Positions 1 through 11,182 of a stretch of DNA of 64,000 nucleotides are shown piece after piece. This DNA comes from Gnetum montanum (lineage: Eukaryota > Streptophyta > Gnetopsida > Gnetales > Gnetaceae). The notes beneath the pieces are model-generated. The model was not told the origin of the DNA. It saw only the letters and a list, made by a program, of their open reading frames with translations, and ran no database searches. The position numbers were made by a program, and so were the translations under genes. Within the stretch, counting starts at the first letter, position 1; every line of letters starts with the position of its first letter. The DNA is taken from contig MNCI01030805.1 of NCBI GenBank assembly GCA_015680685.1, forward strand, positions 225,119-289,118, given 5' to 3'.

Positions 1-454
1 AAACTTGCTTTTTACGTGTCTGATCAACATAGAAATTTCCCGAAACATAGACATGTCAGTTCGACATGAAGCATAAAGATCGCACCATTTATCTTGTAGA
101 TATCACATTGATGACGGTCCAAAAGGATCCTAAACTAACGCATAGCTTATCGTCTCGTAATCCAGTCGCATTAACTACGATCTGTACAAAATCCTAAATT
201 AGCTGTTTTGAGACACTAGACACATCACATTATACCTTTCATCATAGTTCGTAGAAACCTTATGCTAATACCTAGGAAACCTAGCTTGCTATTTTCTTAC
301 AAACTGCCTATATTGTAACGGTCCGCTAAGACCTTAAACTGGAAACCTTTTTAACACGCATCTCTAAAAAACCTTCTATCATTTTACCAAGGTGACAAAA
401 ATAAAAAAAATGTAACAACTTCCGTTCTTGGCGATTTTTCATGTCAATTCACAA
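1..454. other. Spacer before pol A (end of an antisense-gene promoter region)
   Basis: No gene is seen here. The stretch matches 17312-17765 almost base for base, where it lies between the first exon of the antisense gene (minus strand) and the RT start. It should therefore be the promoter-side flank of an antisense gene that lies left of the window. It contains several degenerate copies of the short motif ending in ttaaactagc or taaattagc (around 125, 200 and 330). Confidence 0.6.
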
Positions 455-3400
455 ATGGACGAAACTTTACTCGCACCCCTAGCCATAACAGGCCCATAAA
501 GCGAAAATTTTAGGCAGCCTAATCTTGCAATTATAGGAACTGATGCTTCCTCTTGTTACATAACCATAGAAGCCTCAGAAGTATTCCTAGACTGGCCAGA
601 AAATTTGGCCCAAAACCTAGACTTGGAGGCTGGTGATGTGATCAAGGATTCCCTCACTGAGGTCTCTGTAGTTACACATAAAGGAGAAAGAAAAAATCTA
701 AAGGTTAGTTCCCTCCTTGACCCACAAACACAGAGTAATATATCTCGAGTACTCCAAGATAACATTACATATTTCGCATGGTCGTATGAAGACATGCCAG
801 GTTTAGACCCATGACTGATACAACACAATATCATGTTAAACCCGAGTATCAAAGCGATTAGAAAAAAAGCATAGAAGATTAAGCTGAAAATCACGTTGGT
901 AGTGCATGATGAAATCACCAAGACATATCAACCTGGTTTCATTCGCAAGGTTGATTATTCGGATTGGGTGTCAAACATTATTATTGCTTCTAATAAAATG
1001 GGAGGAATACACATCTGTATAGACTTCCACGATCTGAACAAAGCAACGATTAAAGAAAATTTTCCATTATTGGGTATTGACCAACTTATCAATATAACCA
1101 CTGGACACGTGTTACTATCCTTCATGGATGGTTTTTCGGGATATAATCAAATTCGTATCAACCTAGAGCATCAACTGACTACAACTTTCATGACCCCTTG
1201 GGGAATTTTCTGTTATACCATGATGCCCTTTGGGCTGAAAAATGCTGGAGCAACTTATCAATGCGCCATGACATATATCTTTAGCGATTACCTCTTAGAG
1301 AGATTGAATGACTACGTAGAAAACATAGCTGTTAAATTTAGGAATTTGAAAGATCACCTAGAGGACCTAGAGTTAATCATAAAATGATGTCTTAGGCATG
1401 ACCTACGGCTCAACCCAAGAAAATGTGTATTTAGAGTCAAAATCGGATGCATGTTGGGGTTTGTAGTATCAAAGGCTGGAATATGAGTCGACCTCAACAA
1501 GGTTAAGGCCATCGTTAACCTAGCACCACCTACAAATCTCAAAGAACTACATCGGTTTCAAGGTAGGTTACAGCTTATCAGGAGGTTCATCTCAAAGTTG
1601 ACAGACAAATTATATCCTATGCAACATTTGCTCAAGAAGGGGGTTAACTTTGAATGGACTGAGGACTACCACCATGCGTTTGATAATCTGAAGAAAGAGC
1701 TGTTACATTTGCCAACGGTTTTTCCCCCATAGAGGGATCAACCTTTCTACATCTACCTAGCAAGTTTGGATGTGTCCATAGCTACGTTGTTGTGTCAAAA
1801 GAGGGATGATGGGTTAGAAATACCTATCTATTATCTAATTCATGCTCTATTCTCATATGAAACAAGGTACAATGAAGGAGTGTAACTGCTTGGCATTAGT
1901 GTTTGCACTCAAAAAATGTAGACACTATCTTTTCCGCAACCAAGTTAACATAATTTACAAGAACAACATTCTACATACAATCACGGATAATTTATACGAG
2001 AGCAGTAGGATAGCCCATTGGAAATCCATCATAGCAGAATTTGACCTGCATTATGTTGGCCAATCTTCCATGAAAGGTCAAGGAATAGCCGACCAACTGG
2101 TAACATCACCTATTAACGATTAGGCCGCGATAGAGCCTGAGTTTCCTGATGAACATGTACATAGTTTAAACCCTGTATCAATAGGCCTCGAAGTGATGTT
2201 ATATTTTGATGAAGCTTCAACTACTATAGGTGGTAATGCCACCACCATCATTATGCTTTCCCCTGAGGATGTTCACCCATTGGCTTACCGCCTGACGTTT
2301 CCCTATACGAACAATGTGGCAGAATACGAGGGACTCCTTGGGGATTGTTAACAGCCAAAGAACTAAACATCCAACACCTAGAAATCCAAGGTTATTCGAT
2401 GCTCATTGTCAATCAAATAACAAATGTCTATGACTCTAAAGCTATGCATTTATAGCCCTATTGTGATATGGCTAAAGATCTTCTAAAATAACTCACAACG
2501 AACAACGTCTAACACATGCCGCATAGTGAGAACACTGTAGATGATGCACTAGCTACACTAGCTCTAAACATGCCACCACATTTGTTTGCCACCTGGCCTA
2601 CTTTAATGATAGAATGTACAGACCCTATAATCCAAGTGGCACAAATCTCTTTTTCAAGTGTAGAAGGAATGCTAGAATGGTACGACAACATTCAAACCTA
2701 CCTTCTGCATGGCGAACCACCACATGAGTTAACACTTGTATAAAAAGATGTAATCCGCAAGCGTGCTAGGCAATACATAATCATCGGAGACAATACTCTA
2801 TGTAGGCACTCTTTTGATGGTGTATTGTTAACCTGTGTTAATAGTGACCAAGCACAAAGGATAGTTGGTGAAGTCCATGAGGGCCTATGTGGAGGACACA
2901 TAGCCCCGTGAGCCATGGCCGCCAAAATCAGATGCTTAGGGTATTACTAGCTATACATGGAATGAGATTGCCTTACCAAAGTTAAGACATGTGACACATG
3001 TCAGCGTTATGCAAATCTAATACACATGTTACTGACTGAGTTACATACCACATAGATCAATTGGCCATTCCAACGATGGGGACTAGACATCATAGGCCCC
3101 ATCATGCCTAAGTGTTCTGCAGGACATAGCTTCATTATAACTACCACTGAATACTTCATAAAGTGGGTCAAGGATATTCCCCTATGAAAGACTACATCTC
3201 AACAAGTCTGCCATTTTATTTTGGATAACATAGTAACCAGGTTTGGGCTTTCCATGACTATTGTGACCGACAATGGACCACATTTCAGTAGTACTGAAAC
3301 CAAATCTTTCTGCAATAACCTTGGTATTAAGAAATATTTTTCCTCATCCTATTACCCACAACCAAATGATCAAGTAGAAGAAACAATCAAAGTGGTTATC

Positions 3401-3919
3401 AATTTACTCAAGAATATGCTCAGTAGCAACAAGAAACGATGGCATGAAAAAATCCTCTACGTGCTATGGGCCTATCGTACAACATGCAGAATAGCTACCA
3501 GTAGGACACCCTATAGCCTAGTCTACATATCTGAAGCAATGTTACCCCTTAAACTACAGGTTCCCTCACTACGGATGGTCCTCTCCACGGTTATAAATGA
3601 GGCTCAACACAACAAGTCCAGGATCGTGGATCTAGACTCAGTGGAGGAGAAAAGCATTTAGATGCTCGACAACATCAAAAAATATTAGGACAACCAGAAG
3701 AAGAAACATCATCGCAACCTGCATCAATGACTAATTAAGAAAGGACACTTAGTTCTTAAGGCTGTTCATGAACCAGTGAGCAAATTCTCTACAAGCTGAG
3801 AAGGCCCCTTCTTGGTTGTCGATGCATATGGTAATGGAGCATTCAGGCTAGCGGACATTGATGGCAATGAACTTCCAAATCTGGTGAATCACATGTATCT
3901 GAAGTAGTACCACATTTAA
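455..3919 (+). pseudogene. pol: Tat/Ogre-like pol A: RT, RNase H, second RNase H, integrase (broken)
   Basis: This is a decayed Ty3/gypsy polyprotein. The ATG at 455 is conserved in copy B and in frame with the first blocks. In order: a linker to RT (455-890), RT (about 896-1700, with MPFGLKNAGATYQ and FMDGFSGYNQ), RNase H (about 1740-2110), a second archaeal-type RNase H (about 2190-2500, with YFDEAS and NNVAEYEGLL), the HHCC zinc region of integrase (about 2875-3005), the integrase core (about 3060-3520, with TDNGPHFS) and a C-terminal domain ending LVNHMYLK. The second RNase H and the RT type indicate the Tat/Ogre lineage. The RT catalytic YVDD reads YVEN near 1315, so activity is lost. 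Besides in-frame stops there are small deletions near 1875 and 2340 that shift the frame. The nearest relative is pol B. Confidence 0.93.
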
Positions 3920-3949
3920 GTGATAGCTCTGCTCAAACGCAAGGTAATA

Positions 3950-4345
3950 AACATATGTAGAACTGGCGCTGTAACAAACGTCTACTATGATATAAAACTA
4001 GTGGTGTTGTACTCATCCGCTACGATGTAAAACTAGCAATGTCTTGCATGCATCCACCATGACACTAAACTGACAAAGCCTTCGACCATCCATCACGATG
4101 TAAAACTAGCAAGGTAAGTATCCATCTGCTAAGATGTTAAACTAGCATAGACTTGTCCCTAGGTCATGACACAAAATTAACACCCATAGCATGATCTGCT
4201 AGGACCATAAACTAGCTCTTCCATCATTTGCTATGACGTAAAACTAGCACGCTTCAGTGTGCCTAGACTTTAAATTGGGACCATGGTCTACTGGGACTTA
4301 AAACCAGCAACAACAGTGTACCAGGACTTACAACTAAAATTTTCC
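3950..4345. repeat. Short-motif array after pol A
   Basis: About ten diverged units of roughly 30-50 bp, each containing a form of gctacgatgtaaaactagc or gctaggacnttaaactagc. The same kind of array follows pol B, pol C and pol D at the same place, so it belongs to the element family. No coding potential is visible. Confidence 0.75.
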
Positions 4346-5522
4346 AACAGATCCATGACATAAGCGAGCCTGATCATTCTTGCATGACATCCCTACTAGA
4401 TAGAATGGGTAGGGCATTAGAATAGATGCAATGCTGCTACCCTCCTAGCATCCTACTGATTCCTCGGATATGCTAAAAGGAATTCTAATGACCCCTCAGA
4501 GATGCCGCTACGATGGCCGCTCTGTAGCTATAACTCCCGGGGTCAGCTTCGCCACTTGGAGCTCCAAGGAAACTATGGTCACCCATAACCTTGGTCGTCT
4601 ACAAATAATCACTGCCACTAGACTCTAGCTTAGCAAATTCATCTGACTGGCTCTTTGCCTAGCCAGATGGATAAGATGAATCTGGCTATTGACTGTGAAT
4701 TCCTAAGCTATGGTATCAACAAAGGGACTAGTGCCTCTTGCTACGATTCCTTCTCCATGGCCTATGCTCTCCTTTTCACTTCGGATGACACTTGTTTCAA
4801 CAACCTCCCCAGTGATTAGGAAGATTTCTTTTGTTCTTTATTCTTTGTTACGTTTTGCAAATTACTTGCTATGATAGCGTTACTCAAAAATGCATTCACT
4901 AGGAGGGTGAGGTGTCATAGCATTCTAAGGTGGCTGCATGGAATAGCCTGACTACTTGGGAGTACAAACCCTACCTTTCCCCTCCAGAACCTTATCTTAC
5001 TTTCTCCTCCCCTTATCTTTACAACTGCCCTTACCCTCTCCTCCTATTTGTACAGAATGTGAGCATACAAGAAGTCTTTCACACATGTCAACCATCACAT
5101 CCATGAATTGGCGTAACGCAAATCGCCTCATGTAAAGCATCTATATTCAAAAAGAAAAAAGTAGATGAGAAAAGATAGGAAAAATAGATGAAACACAACT
5201 CATCCAGGCCATACTGGCATAATGCAACTCATCCAAGCAAGCCCCGTATATACAGTATAGTACAGTAATCTCTCGATAAAACAATTGCAAGAAAATGCCT
5301 AATAGCACGTTTGTGGAGTATCTTTCTCACACTTGAGTCTTCCCCGAACCTCCCTCCATCATAACTGTAACATCCTCTCCTGCTCCTTGCATTTTCATCT
5401 TTGCACTTCCAAGCTTCACAGAGAAAAATCCAAGTAGCTGCCAACGAACACTGTTGATGTCTTTACCTCTATGGTGTTTTTTATTCTTTGTCAATGTCTC
5501 TCGAGCAAGCCCTCCAAATGTC
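4346..5522 (+). pseudogene. Region between pol A and 3' LTR, with remnant of a short ORF
   Basis: About 4430-4820 is the counterpart of the open 128-codon frame at 21739-22125 in copy B. Here it carries several stops and shifts. The rest (4830-5522) has a run of pyrimidine-rich sequence near 4975-5040 and no clear ORF. The function of the short ORF is not recognised. Confidence 0.5.
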
Positions 5523-5538
5523 AACAAAGAGGAGCCAT
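5523..5538 (+). promoter_or_regulatory. Polypurine tract of LTR A
   Basis: The purine-rich aacaaagaggagccat directly abuts the TG that opens LTR A. The same position before LTR C reads gacaaagaggggccaa. This is the usual plus-strand primer site of an LTR retrotransposon. Confidence 0.75.
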
Positions 5539-5790
5539 TGAAACACAGTGAAATTTTGAGACCTTAATGATTCAGCAAATTCTTGAGGCTTAGGCAAGGA
5601 TTTTCAACAAGTGGGACATCTCAGCAAGTTTTTTTTTTCTTTTTGGCTAAGGGCCTGCTACGCTATGCTACGCAGCCTAGCATAATAGACTCTAGAAAAT
5701 AGAATAGAAGAAGGGATGCATAGTGGAAACACTTCAACTTTGCAAATTAGCCATGTTCGAAAATCTTAACATTTTTTGTATTATGCCACG

Positions 5791-5808
5791 TTACGCTACG
5801 TAGCGTAA
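5791..5808. promoter_or_regulatory. Perfect 18-bp palindrome in U3 of LTR A
   Basis: ttacgctacgtagcgtaa is its own reverse complement. Related dyads lie at 5656-5683 and 5978-6000. Similar sites occur in LTR B, the solo LTR at 13.6 kb and LTR C, so this is a family feature that may bind a dimeric factor. Confidence 0.6.
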
Positions 5809-6106
5809 CATAAGTAGCCCAGTTGACTTATTTGCAGCAATGAAGATAACAAAATTCAGGTAGTAACAATCACTATGACATGATATGCTTCCCAGCATAT
5901 CACAACATAGTCACAGGATAGTTTTTTTAGTGTAAAAGACAAGGCCAAATGAACTCTCTTCTTAAAGGGTGGTTACTTTACGCTATGCTTCAGAGCGTAA
6001 CACAGTGTAGCGCCACAAGCTTCAACTACAGCACCTCATGTCAACAAAATTTTATGGGCCTAGGACACACGTCATCTAAACCACGTTTTTCTCCTAACCC
6101 TAATTT

Positions 6107-6114
6107 TATAAATA
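6107..6114 (+). promoter_or_regulatory. TATA box of LTR A
   Basis: TATAAATA sits at the same relative place in LTR B (23411), the solo LTRs (14464, 49626) and LTR C (38732). It should set the start of the genomic transcript. Confidence 0.75.
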
Positions 6115-6766
6115 CCCTGGTGAACAACATTCAAAGGGTTGGCAATTTTTGATAGTATCGCCAAAAGATTGGCGAGATGACTAGAAGAGCATCGACGATG
6201 ACAAAGAGAAGCTTTTGACTAGAGACTTCAAGTCAGCAGACACTTTGCTTCGAGCCTAACTCCCTTGTGCCCAGATTGGCTAGAGCAAGCTAGATCAGTG
6301 TTTGCTTATTTACTCTCTAATTAGCTTCTTGTTGGTGGCAGATACTTCATCCAAACTGAAGTCTGCTTGTAAATCCTGTTGTATTCACCATATTTATCTA
6401 TAAGGTAGATCCCAGGTCTCAGGATCATGCATATTTCAAATTCAATTTATTGGACCTTTGTTTACTTTGAATTCTACAATCATTTTGCATAATTTACATC
6501 GTCTTCATTGCCTTTGAGATCAATCTTGGAATAGATCTCTTTTTTCTCGTAAATCAATAATATATTTTCACATCAAATAATTGCCTCATTATACGATCAT
6601 TGAAGAATTTACTGATTAAGTCCCTATTTGATTGACAAGACTGTTCAGGGTACCTCAGATTCATTTTCTCTAGCACAGCCCTCACATGAATCTAGGGTTA
6701 AAACTGTGTACACAGAGATCCACTCGGTGTTTCCAGCAACCGATGTTTTTCATCATTATAGTTTTC

Positions 6767-6798
6767 TGGTGCTAGAAGGAGGGCTTGAACCTCCGATC
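6767..6798 (+). promoter_or_regulatory. Primer binding site for tRNA-Asn, unusually long
   Basis: From TGG onward the sequence is the reverse complement of the 3' end of plant tRNA-Asn(GUU): CCA, acceptor stem and the whole T arm. About 30 bases match with very few differences, against 12-18 in most elements. Copy B has the same site at 24075. tRNA-Asn priming is, from memory, a trait of Tat-type elements. Confidence 0.8.
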
Positions 6799-7014
6799 TG
6801 CATTTCACGGGTAGTCCTATAAGCTTTCTGTACCCATTATCGATTGAAATAAATGTAATACCTCCATGGTTGTTTATGTGATCGTGAGGTATAGATCAGT
6901 CTCTTTGATGATTCCTCAAGAATCCTACAGGATAGAAAGCCCACTTTCACCTTAGCTCACCTTTGCCCTTGTGATCTTTATCCTTGTTGTCATTACCCTC
7001 TAGCTGCGTAGAGA
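6799..7014 (+). other. Leader between primer site and gag A
   Basis: A non-coding stretch of about 216 bases conserved in copy B (24107-24322). It should hold the packaging signal region, but no specific motif can be named. Confidence 0.5.
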
Positions 7015-10000
7015 ATGGCTGAATCAACCACCGCTGTTGACATTGCTAGCCTCGAAAACCCCTGGATGTTGCAAGTTACACCTACTGTTGTTGAGCCACT
7101 GACTAGTCTGGTGTAGCTATGCCAATCCTTTGGGATTCAAAATAAATAGCCCAAGGAACACGTTTAGTGTAGGGAACATTAAAAATTTCTCTACGTCAAA
7201 CTTATGGAAAATCTGCCCATGTACCCATAGGAAATCGAAGTGAAATGCGAATACGAGTTCATCTACTGTAATGGGAAGGAATTCATTCCTTTGTCTAATG
7301 CTTCCATACCCCTAACAGACCAACAACAATGGATGTTGGATCAATTGTTAATGGCCAGGGCATCAGCAAAACAATGAGACGAGATGTTCTGTGATGAAGC
7401 ATCCCACGATGGACAGGAGGACTTAGATTCCCACTCTGAGGGAGGTAGTCATGTCAGCTTTGTCATGGCTCCTCCCTCCACAATGTCTTGCATAAATCTG
7501 TTGTTTATGGTCACTACATCGTTATCATTATCCACTGCTAATCGTGTGGTGCATACATCCCATGAACATTTGTTCTCTCTAGCTACCGTCCTGGGTGGTC
7601 TTCCTTTACAAACCATTCCTCCACAGTCACAATTAGCCAATCCATCTCCTCGCATACCTGCACCTACGTCATCGTATGTGCATGTAGTGCCTACTTCACA
7701 ATTACATGTAGCTCCTACACTCATGCCAGCTTACACGATAGGACCTACCACTACTGCATGGTGGGCTCCAAATACATCGTCCCTTGTTGCACATCCTACG
7801 CAGATGTCCCATATTCACCATCATCAACACCAAGTCCTGTAGACGATCAACCCCACTACAAGGTCATTGTCTGTGCCCCTAGCTATGCAAACAATGTACC
7901 CCATGGCACAATCGACGATTGTCACCCCACCTACACCACCTACAGGGTGGTGGATGCCACAAGTAGCATTGCCTGTAGAGACAGTTTAGATAGCATCGCA
8001 CACCGGCCAAGCTGCCACCCCTATCCCACCACCCAACGTGGCTCCCCATACTACTCCACAACCAACCTGTTCATCCACAGGTCTGGATCAAGCCTTCCAA
8101 CTTATTCAAATCCTTACTAAGGAGGTTAAATGCCTTGAGGCTACCAGTTCTGACACAATAGAAGTCATGGATTTTTACCATGATAACCCTATCAATCCCG
8201 TAGTGCCTGCTTTGTCATTACTCTCTAGGATGCCACTTCCTCATTTTACAAAATACAATGGTGAAGGTGATCCCAATGCTCATTTAGTTACCTTCAAGTC
8301 AGAGTCATTATTGCTACAACAATGGCCACATACCTTCATCCATGTCTTTGCTATGCCCTTAACGGGTAAAGCTTTAGACTAGTATCATGCACTTCCACGC
8401 TCTTCCATCTCAACCTTAGAAGACCTATTAACTTAGTTCATGACTTGTTTCAAATACAACCTAAACCCAAAGGTCACACTGGATCATCTTATGGAAATCA
8501 AGCAAGATCCGCTTGAGCTAGTCCAAAAGTTTATACAACGATGGAGTGCAACCTTCAATGAAATCTGTGAACCAATCGTGGAGGCCCATCTGTTGGCAAT
8601 CTTCAAGGGGGTAGTCAATGACTTCATTAAGTCCAAACTATATTACCTTGCATCCCACTCCCTCAACCAAGCCTTCACTTAGACTAGGAGCATTCAAGAT
8701 GTGGCAGAGGCTAGCAAAGACCTAGCGTATGTGGTCTACAAAAATGCCCACAACAAGAGCAAAGACAAGGGAAAAGCTACAACAACGACAGTAGTTGTTG
8801 TATCTGAAGGGGCCAAGAAGAAAAATAACAGCAAGAAGGTATCTACGGTGCCTGCTAAGGCCACAACTAGCTCAAATAGTTTCGATCAGGAAACAGCACC
8901 TGCCCCTGAAGCATCCCCACAGCCGAAGCCAAATTTTGAGCATAAAGATCACTCAAAATACACGGCTCTACCTGTAAAACCTTTAGAAATTATGAAGAAA
9001 TTGCTACGAACTGGTCACATCCAACATACAAAGGTGTCTGAGGAGGGTCTAAAATGCCATAGATGGCATTGTAAGCTGCTCAAGAACCCCTCCTTAGCCC
9101 TACCAAATGAACCATTAGTTCCCAAAAAATTTAGGCTTGACCGTTTCTGTGACTACCACCAACTGTGTGGTCATGACATGGATTACTATTGGGCATTAAA
9201 AGATGACATTCAATGTATGATCGATTAAGGTAAATTGATCCTAGACAGTAGTAGTCTAGTCCATCTAGAAAACCAATCCATGAATGTGTACCAAGACTCG
9301 TTAAACATAAATAACGTAGGGTATACTATCAACATAGTGGGTATGTAGGGGGATGGCCAGAACTAGCCAAAGTAACCCTTTGTGTTGTGTGTACCTCCTT
9401 GCTTGCCTTAGATGACAAGCCCATCAACATCGATGGGTGCGGCTCAACGACAACCTTTTGTCCTCCGAGTCCTGTCTTAGACCTTCATTCTACTCTTGAT
9501 TGTCAATAAAGCCATGGCCTAGCCCACGCCCACACCTAGGGTAGCCTTTATCATTAGGGTGCCAAAACTGTCAGTTTCTCCTACTATGTAGGGGCAAATC
9601 TCTAAGTCAACACCCCAATCACAATCTACCAAGAAAGGAGAAGGGCGTATAACTGGTAACAGAGCCAAGGACCGCCTTACGCTTGGGTTCCCTAAGCTTA
9701 TGCCTCTTGCCTCAATGCCCTTGGCTCCTCCTTCCTCTAAAAAGAAGGATGTTACGTAGATGCAACCATCCTCTCCCTATCCAAGAAAAGGCAACCCTCA
9801 ACCAAAAACCATTCCTCCCTAAGAGATTCATCTCCTAGGACAAATGAAAGAAGAGAGGAGTAGCAAACAACCTGATCGTGGGCATGATCTCCTCAATGCT
9901 TTTACGCAAGTCAAGCAGACTCTTAAAAAAAATACAATGCTGAGCCTCTATGACTTATTGATGATATCACAAAAGCATTGTGAAGCCATGGTTTGCATGT

Positions 10001-10797
10001 TAGCGTCCATACCTGTGGACGAGAGCTTGCCAGTAGAGGAAGAAGCAATCCATTCAATTATGCTACCTCCCACTACTGAACAATCACGGTCTCCCCAATT
10101 GACATTTCATGACGAATCCATTAAGGATGATCCAGAAAAGGGTCAAGTGAAAATAGCACCCATGTTCATCACTATCTGGATCAGCCAGTATAGAATCCAG
10201 AGAGTACACGTAGATGACAGGGCCACTGCCAATGTCATTCCATATCCCATAGTCGATAAACTGGATTTGATCGACCAGATCAATCCCATGACAATGTCAT
10301 GTTTGAATTCATTTAACAGGGCACAAGTGTAAGTCAAGGGAATGATACACATCAATTTTGTAGCAGGGGATCAATTCCCCATAGATGCAGTATTTATCAT
10401 CGTTGAGGAGATGCCCAATTTCAACCTAATCTTAGGGAGGTCTTGGTTAGCTCAATTAAGGGCAGTCTCATCACCCATTCATCAAGAGATCCACTTGCCC
10501 TATGCAAGAGGGGAAGTGATCATCCATGATGATAAGATGACCCTTCAAGTAGTTAACAATGTGGAAATGGAATAGGGTTCAGAGGTTGAGATCCCTGAAG
10601 ATCAAACCTCTATCCCAACAGTTGAACAGGCTGACACAATGGCCAATGAAAGCTTGGCTTGGGCTGAACTACCCTTCTAGGGAGAAGATGGTAGTGTAGA
10701 GGAATGCTGTAATAAGCCTCCTCATCCATACGCATCACCAAATCTAAAAATGATCAAGAAACAACTACGGACCTAGCAAATGAACATGTTAGTGTGA
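7015..10797 (+). pseudogene. gag-pro: Gag-protease A (single frame, stops only)
   Basis: The frame opened by ATG at 7015 runs to TGA at 10795-10797, 1261 codons, with no net frameshift between the recognisable blocks; the damage is in-frame stops, including one at 10573. In order: an N-terminal region, a Pro/Thr/His-rich linker (about 7450-8130), the retrotransposon gag core (about 8160-8690, with LPHFTKYNGEGDPNAHL), a Lys-rich stretch (8750-8850), a degenerate zinc knuckle near 9145-9195 (CDYHQLCGHD with the last Cys lost), and an aspartic protease (about 10150-10510, VDDRATANVI and LILGRSWL; the DTG/DSG motif is altered). Several stops look like TGG, CAA or CAG changed by transitions. Copy B is about 90% identical. 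Confidence 0.9.
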
Positions 10798-11182
10798 CAT
10801 GTTATATCAGTCTTAGTGTGACATGTTATATTAGTCTGAATTGTTTACTATTATGCAATTTACGCTCTTTCTTGTTGCATTATTCTCATTACGCTTTTTC
10901 ATATGCATCTTGGCCTGAAATGGCCTTAAACTAGTTATGGCCCACCATGGCCTAAAACTGGCAATTTTGTTTATTCTTTTACACTTATGATGGCTCGGCC
11001 CGAAATGGCCTTAAACTATTAGCAGCCTACAGCGGCCTAAAACGTGTAACCTTTCTGATGATACATTTCCTTTCATAAAACCAAAAAAAAATTTAAAATG
11101 TTATTTTACGATCACATCAATCAAATAACGTTATTCTTTATTCCCTTTCATTATAGAAAAATGTTTGTCCAATATTGCCACA
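10798..11182. other. Spacer after protease A, with short-motif copies
   Basis: No ORF of note on the plus strand. Four copies of a motif of the form ggccttaaactag or ggcctaaaac occur between 10914 and 11062, related to the arrays after the pol genes. The end of the antisense gene follows at 11183. Confidence 0.55.

Larger units (their letters stand above)
5539..6760 (+). mobile_element. LTR A (Tat-type, 1222 bp)
   Basis: It begins tgaaacacag after the polypurine tract and ends at catcattata, where the family consensus ends in ttaca. The primer site starts six bases later. It matches LTR B along its full length. U3 carries palindromes of the gctacgtagc type, then a TATAAATA box at 6107, then a transcribed part of about 650 bp. 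The terminal C of CA has mutated to T. Confidence 0.88.

Noticed and set aside
605-2123. Functional host reverse-transcriptase-like gene
   Set aside because: Stops, two frameshifts and a lost YVDD site; layout is that of a retrotransposon pol.
6767-6798. A tRNA-Asn gene on the minus strand
   Set aside because: Only the 3' end (acceptor and T arm) is present; the anticodon and D arms are absent, and the place right after the LTR fits a primer site.
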